A program made the translations under genes and the position numbers. Shown piece by piece: positions 61,301-64,000 of a stretch of 64,000 nt of DNA (position 1 is the stretch's first letter; each line of letters begins with the position of its first letter). The DNA is from Alphaproteobacteria bacterium (GTDB taxonomy: Bacteria > Myxococcota_A > UBA796 > GCA-2862545). The stretch is from contig JACKET010000001.1 in NCBI GenBank assembly GCA_020632875.1, forward strand, positions 186,001 to 250,000, written 5' to 3'. Below the pieces are notes generated by a model. That model was not told where the DNA came from and did no database searches. It was given only the letters and a program-made list of their open reading frames with translations.

Positions 61301-61917
61301 CGCTCGCCGGCGTGTGCCTGGGCATGGGTCAGCTCGAGCAGGCCGAGCGCTACTGTCGCGCGGCCATCGAGCGTTTCGACGACGTGGGCGCGCGGTTCGG
61401 CGTGGCGAGCGCGCAGAACTCGCTCGGCGACGTGCTGCGCGCGACGGGCGAGGTCGAGGCGGCGAGCCGCGAGTACGAGCACGCCGAGACGGGCCTCCGC
61501 GCGCTGGGCTCGCCGGAGTACCGCGTGCCCATGCTGAATCGCGCCCTGCTCGACATCCAGCGCGAGCGCTGGACCGAGGCCCGCGACGCGCTGCTCCCGC
61601 TCCTCGACGACATGAAGCGGGCCCGCCGGGCCGGGCTGATCGCGGTGTGTCACACGGCGCTGCTGCCGTGCTTCGCGGCCAGCAACGACTGGCGCACCTT
61701 CGCGAAGCACCTCGCCGCTGCGCAACGCCAGCTGCGCGACACCCAGCTCGTGGATCCCGACATCGCGCGCTGCATGGAGATCGCGGCGGGCCTCTGCAAG
61801 CGCGGTGGGAATGCAGATGCCGCGCGGACGACCGCCGAGATCGCCTTCAACCAGTGGCGCACGCTCGGCCGCCTGCGCGAGCTCGACGCGCTGCGGCGGG
61901 ACTTCGGGGTGGGGTAG
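58297..61917 (+). CDS. Ser/Thr protein kinase with AAA ATPase and TPR domains (1206 aa)
   Basis: Starts with GTG at 58297 and GGGGA upstream. The kinase domain (about residues 8-275) is complete: IGVGGGGEVWQG, VAVKVI, VIHRDLKPGNVLV, TDFGLAHA and APEQFRG. A linker rich in Thr and Gln follows (about 310-385). An AAA/STAND ATPase-like domain begins near 395 with LRGRSGTGKSRLAQWL (Walker A near 443) and LLWLDDVQWGQ (Walker B near 567). From about 845 tandem TPRs run to the end (for example ERYCRAAIERFDDVGARFG). This resembles large multi-domain regulators such as PknK and MalT-type proteins of myxobacteria. It is probably a cytosolic signal integrator. The TAG stop overlaps a TAGAAT -10-like element. 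Confidence 0.9.
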   Translation: MTKTRIPLGPFVLSKKIGVGGGGEVWQGVHSRQGVPVAVKVITADRARDEKYHLAFENEVRAVAGLDHPGIVTVLDYGLVDGEAEQKSKGTVVAGSPYLAMELAERGSLRQCRLPGSFEDLRLWLLWLLDILGHAHAQGVIHRDLKPGNVLVFDQPSVAGDADGASRLRLTDFGLAHATDGGSVLKGTAGTPIFMAPEQFRGRWREFGPSTDLYALGCMAYTLAAGATPFRARDLSGLMQSHLAERAPPLVASFPVPPGFDGWLRRLMHKKPERRFQRAADAAHALVSLGEPGEGLGFEGVLPAESRRTWSPPTTHAPSDALVETATEMTLQTDATVGTQTQGTQGTQGATVDVEVEVPELDATMDETEDDYCPRVLPPLPSTWRAELPHRPSMQLVGAGLGLYGLRSVPLVARREERTELWSALSEVRSGGGTRVVVLRGRSGTGKSRLAQWLCRLADSVGSALVVKAGHSPGGGPADGLGRMMGQVTRCVGLERDPAGAWLVRWLRARGIFDGREARALQEVIAPRGGEEPMLASANERHALVQRVLAAVARSHTDGREPRPVLLWLDDVQWGQDSLGLVQWLLGHGSRLGPPMMVVMTVQDEALPSRPVEAERLAAIEAEEAVRTVKVGPLSPKNRTILVQELLHLEGELAEQVEKRTQGNPLFAVQLVGDWVRRGVLEVGATGFVLRPGERAVIPDDIHELWAARVERVLEEVGQDQRPCLELAAILGTDVDDSEWSGACRVAGFNVSAGLIPSLVRHGLARRGDDDWSFSHGMLRESLERSARESGRFQGLHRACATTLQIRWDANPQRGLAERLGRHLALGGREEEALGPLLAGARERRAMSDYTGALGVLDRRDKLLDDVNVPPTDPRRGEGWVARADVLICMGRLEEAEGWANRVVEVGRRKYWEALMAPALRHAAIASGKRGLFTAAQRRLSRAIEAAHFGGNEREAARCRLFLGEVARLQGAYEEAAGHCRQALSRFKALDDRRGQGEAYNALAGVCLGMGQLEQAERYCRAAIERFDDVGARFGVASAQNSLGDVLRATGEVEAASREYEHAETGLRALGSPEYRVPMLNRALLDIQRERWTEARDALLPLLDDMKRARRAGLIAVCHTALLPCFAASNDWRTFAKHLAAAQRQLRDTQLVDPDIARCMEIAAGLCKRGGNADAARTTAEIAFNQWRTLGRLRELDALRRDFGVG

Positions 61918-61920
61918 AAT
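61915..61920 (+). promoter_or_regulatory. TAGAAT -10-like element ahead of a tiny ORF
   Basis: TAGAAT includes the kinase TAG stop and ends 17 bases before the ATG at 61938, the same distance as at the pap gene. Confidence 0.35.
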
Positions 61921-61937
61921 CACGTCCTGGGGGTTCC

Positions 61938-61973
61938 ATGGACGTGCTGATCGACTTCACGGGCGCCGGGTAG
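61938..61973 (+). CDS. Tiny ORF MDVLIDFTGAG, possible sORF or gene remnant
   Basis: An 11-codon ORF with ATG at 61938, a G-rich stretch (TGGGGG) about six bases before, and TAGAAT at the right distance for a promoter. It ends eight bases before the stop of the convergent gene. It could be a leader peptide, a gene truncated by rearrangement, or chance. Coding is uncertain. Confidence 0.2.
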   Translation: MDVLIDFTGAG

Positions 61974-61981
61974 GCACCCGC

Positions 61982-63604
61982 TCAGGGTCGGGCGCGGCGC
62001 CGGGCGACGGCGAGCGCGAACAGCGGTAGCGCGAGCCAGCCGGCCGGCGTCGACGTGGCGCAGCCGCAGCCCTTTCCTTCGCCCTCGTCGGTGTCGGTGT
62101 CGGTATCCGCGTCGGCGTCGGCGTCCGAATCCGCGTCGGCATCGGAGTCGGTGTCCGCGTCGGAGTCGGTGTCGGCATCGGAGTCCGAATCGGCATCGGA
62201 GTCCGAATCGGCGTCGGTATCGGAGTCGGTGTCCGCGTCCGTGTCCGAATCGGTATCGGAGTCGGTGTCCGCATCCGTGTCCGAATCGGTATCGGAGTCG
62301 GTGTCCGAATCGGTGTCGGAGTCGGTGTCCGTGTCGGTGTCCGAATCGGTGTCGGAGTCGGTATCGGAGTCCGTGTCGGAATCGGTGTCCGAGTCGGTGT
62401 CCGCATCCGTGTCGGAGTCGGTGTCCGAATCGGTGTCCGAGTCGGTGTCCGCATCCGTGTCGGAGTCGGTGTCCGCATCGGTATCGGAGTCGGTGTCCGA
62501 ATCCGTGTCGGCATCCGTGTCGGCATCGGTGTCGGCGTCGGTGTCCGCATCGGTGTCCGCATCGGTGTCGGAGTCGGTGTCCGCATCGGTGTCGGCATCG
62601 GTATCCGCGTCGGTGTCCGCATCCGTGTCGGCGTCGGTGTCCGCGTCCGTATCGGCGTCGGTGTCCGCGTCCGTATCGGCGTCGGTGTCCGCGTCCGTGT
62701 CGGCATCGGTATCCGCGTCCGTGTCGGCATCGGTGTCGGCGTCGGTGTCCGCGTCCGTATCGGCGTCGGTGTCCGCGTCCGTATCGGCGTCGGTGTCCGC
62801 GTCCGTGTCGGCGTCGGTGTCCGCGTCCGTGTCGGCATCGGTGTCCGCGTCCGTATCGGCATCGGTGTCGGAGTCGGAGTCGGCATCCGTGTCGGCGTCG
62901 CCGAAGCCCGTGTCACCCGTCGCGTACAGGCCCGTGTCGCTCGTGTCGTACAGGCCGGTGTCGCCGGTGTCGGGCGGAAGGGCCGCGCGCAGCGCGAGGA
63001 TCGCGACCGTGTTCGCGCCGCCGTTCGGCTGGCCGGCGGTCAGGCCGACGCCGTCCCACACGCTGGCGGGCGGGAACTCGGTGTTGTGGACGCCAGAGTT
63101 GTTCGGCGGTGCTGCGATGGTGACGGTGGCCACCTGGCCGAACGCCCCGGGCGTACCGTCGTAGTTCACGGCGTACCCGTCGACGATGGTGGCGCCGGTG
63201 TCGACCGTGTCGACCCAGACCACATCGGTGCCCGCGAGGTCGGGGCGGCTGCCCGTCAGCGTCATGGCCGAGGTCGGGATCGCGATGTCCCAGTCGTTGT
63301 TGTCGGGGTCGTAGGTCGCGTCGGGGACCACGCCGCCGTCGCCGGTGACGACGATGATCGTGCCCGCCCGGAACACGCTCGCGTACGTGGACATGTTCGA
63401 GAACTGCCACGCGCCGGCCTTCTGCGCGGTGTTCGAGGCGGAGTCGCCCACGAACCAGGTCTCGAGCTGGGCCGCCGTGAGGTTCGTGGTCAGGACGATC
63501 TCGATCCACTCGTCACCGGTGCCCGTGTTCGAGCCCCGGTAGAACTCGTTGATCACCAGGTCCTGCGCGCTGGCGCTCTGGACCGAGAGGGCGAGGATGA
63601 GCAT
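61982..63604 (-). CDS. Surface protein: lamin-tail-like domain, (Asp-X)n spacer, MYXO-CTERM sorting tail
   Basis: A 540-residue product starting at the ATG at 63604 with GGAGG five bases upstream. A signal peptide (MLILALSVQSASA) precedes a lamin-tail-like domain (LVINEFYRGSNTGTGDEWIEIVL, residues about 15-210). A short TGDTG-rich linker leads to about 270 residues of alternating Asp with Thr, Ala or Ser. The C-terminus is GCGCATSTP, a hydrophobic segment and the basic tail ARRRARP, which is the MYXO-CTERM sorting signal. Such tails are recognised in Myxococcota and cleaved at the inner membrane so that the Cys can be modified for surface display. The function of the lamin-tail domain is unknown. 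Confidence 0.87.
   Translation of the reverse strand: MLILALSVQSASAQDLVINEFYRGSNTGTGDEWIEIVLTTNLTAAQLETWFVGDSASNTAQKAGAWQFSNMSTYASVFRAGTIIVVTGDGGVVPDATYDPDNNDWDIAIPTSAMTLTGSRPDLAGTDVVWVDTVDTGATIVDGYAVNYDGTPGAFGQVATVTIAAPPNNSGVHNTEFPPASVWDGVGLTAGQPNGGANTVAILALRAALPPDTGDTGLYDTSDTGLYATGDTGFGDADTDADSDSDTDADTDADTDADTDADTDADTDADTDADTDADTDADTDADTDADTDADTDADTDADTDADTDADTDADTDADTDADTDADTDADTDADTDADTDADTDSDTDADTDADTDADTDADTDADTDSDTDSDTDADTDSDTDADTDSDTDSDTDSDTDADTDSDTDSDTDSDTDSDTDSDTDTDTDSDTDSDTDSDTDSDTDADTDSDTDSDTDADTDSDTDADSDSDADSDSDADTDSDADTDSDADADSDADADADTDTDTDEGEGKGCGCATSTPAGWLALPLFALAVARRRARP
62086..62899 (-). repeat. 814-bp coding repeat for about 270 alternating Asp residues
   Basis: Units of 6 bp (GAC/GAT plus ACC, ACG, GCC, GCG, TCC or TCG). 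Codons vary freely while the alternating Asp pattern is kept without a break. On the other strand the tract reads as SVSAS-type frames, which are artefacts. Confidence 0.92.
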
Positions 63605-63637
63605 GACGCCTCCGACGCGGGAACCCCGCACGCGTCG

Positions 63638-64000
63638 CTACTCTACGCCGACCTCGGCATCGGCCGGGATACCCACGACCCTTTCACCCTTCTCGACCCC
63701 GTTCTGCTCGAACCAGCCCTGGTTCATCTCGAGCGCGTACTTCGCCGGGTAGATCGACTTGGTGGAGCTGGTGGTGAGCGGCTGCATGTCGGCGATCTTC
63801 ACGATCTCGCCGGACGCGTCGATGAACGCGATGGAGAGCGGGAGCTTCGTGTCCTTCATCCAGAACGAACGCGGCGCGCTGTCGGGGTAGATGAAGAGCA
63901 TGCCGTCGTCCTTCGGCATGCTGGGGCGGTGCATCAGGCCGCGTGCGCGGTCTTTGTCGTTCACGGCGAGCTCGACCAGCACCGGATGGCCGGCGACATC
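63638..64000 (-). CDS. DUF192 family protein, N-terminus beyond the window
   Basis: The frame stays open through position 64000, so the start, probably with a signal peptide, lies outside; the GTG at 63982 is internal. About 120 residues are visible. DUF192 features are VELAVNDKDRARGLMHRPSMPKDDGMLFIY, APRSFWMKDTKLPLSIAFID and YPAKYALEMNQGWFEQNGVEKGERV. DUF192 proteins are small, often exported beta-rich proteins of unknown function. It ends 33 bp before the start of the MYXO-CTERM gene, so both may be one transcript. Confidence 0.92.
   Translation of the reverse strand, partial: DVAGHPVLVELAVNDKDRARGLMHRPSMPKDDGMLFIYPDSAPRSFWMKDTKLPLSIAFIDASGEIVKIADMQPLTTSSTKSIYPAKYALEMNQGWFEQNGVEKGERVVGIPADAEVGVE

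Noticed and set aside
62055..63164. Plus-strand SVSAS-repeat protein
   Set aside because: It is the reverse reading of the (Asp-X)n coding repeat; the minus-strand frame has a signal peptide, a domain and a sorting tail. The same applies to the frame at 23763-24851.

Overview
The window is high-GC DNA, probably from a myxobacterium or a close relative (Myxococcota). The evidence is a signal-peptide protein ending in a MYXO-CTERM-type sorting tail (61982-63604), many lipoproteins, MopE-type Asp/Cys metal-binding repeats, eukaryote-like Ser/Thr kinases fused to extra modules, an astacin protease and TIGR02996-type repeat proteins. No rRNA, tRNA, CRISPR array, phage gene or transposase was recognised. 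Coding density is high, and most genes sit in short same-strand runs with ATGA, GTGA or TGATG junctions.

Left part (1-16.5 kb): the 3' end of an alpha-2-macroglobulin gene and a convergent L,D-transpeptidase lipoprotein are separated by a gap holding mirror-image 20-bp repeat arrays. A leftward block follows with cytochrome c maturation genes (ccmC, a ccmD-like ORF, ccmE, a diheme cytochrome c and a TlpA/CcmG-type thioredoxin with a small coupled ORF), interrupted by an ECF sigma factor and a membrane anti-sigma candidate. Next are a COG3044-type ABC-class ATPase coupled to a PstS-OmpA lipoprotein, an M15 peptidase lipoprotein, a DUF393 protein, an MscS channel, and a leftward run of lipoprotein, fatty acid desaturase and TolB-like beta-propeller.

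Middle (16.5-45 kb): a membrane sulfatase-like enzyme, a leucine-rich-repeat-like protein, a giant DUF3857/transglutaminase/TPR protein, an Asp-rich lipoprotein, a desaturase-GNAT pair divergent from an astacin protease, two hydrolase lipoproteins, two MopE-repeat lipoproteins, trmO, a polyphosphate:AMP phosphotransferase, an Asp-rich PPC lipoprotein, an SDR, an ankyrin/LRR mosaic, msrB and korAB (2-oxoacid:ferredoxin oxidoreductase).

Right part (45-64 kb): an 890-bp gene-free block rich in inverted and tandem repeats leads to a candidate promoter whose spacer is filled by an 18-bp palindrome, ahead of an endonuclease/phosphatase-lamin-tail lipoprotein. Next comes a leftward operon of an unusual kinase with a thioredoxin-like tail, pgi, malQ and a membrane protein. 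Its first ATG lies only 19 bp from the divergent DUF493 gene. M48 peptidase and aminoglycoside-phosphotransferase-like genes follow, then a rightward operon of a TerB-like protein, a HAD phosphatase and a kinase-AAA-TPR protein. The window ends with the MYXO-CTERM protein, which carries about 270 residues of alternating Asp, and a truncated DUF192 gene.

Themes: much of the window encodes cell-envelope and surface proteins. Lipoproteins carry low-complexity Pro-rich or Asp-rich spacers next to the lipid anchor. Smaller groups concern heme and cytochrome maturation, sugar-phosphate metabolism and kinase signalling.
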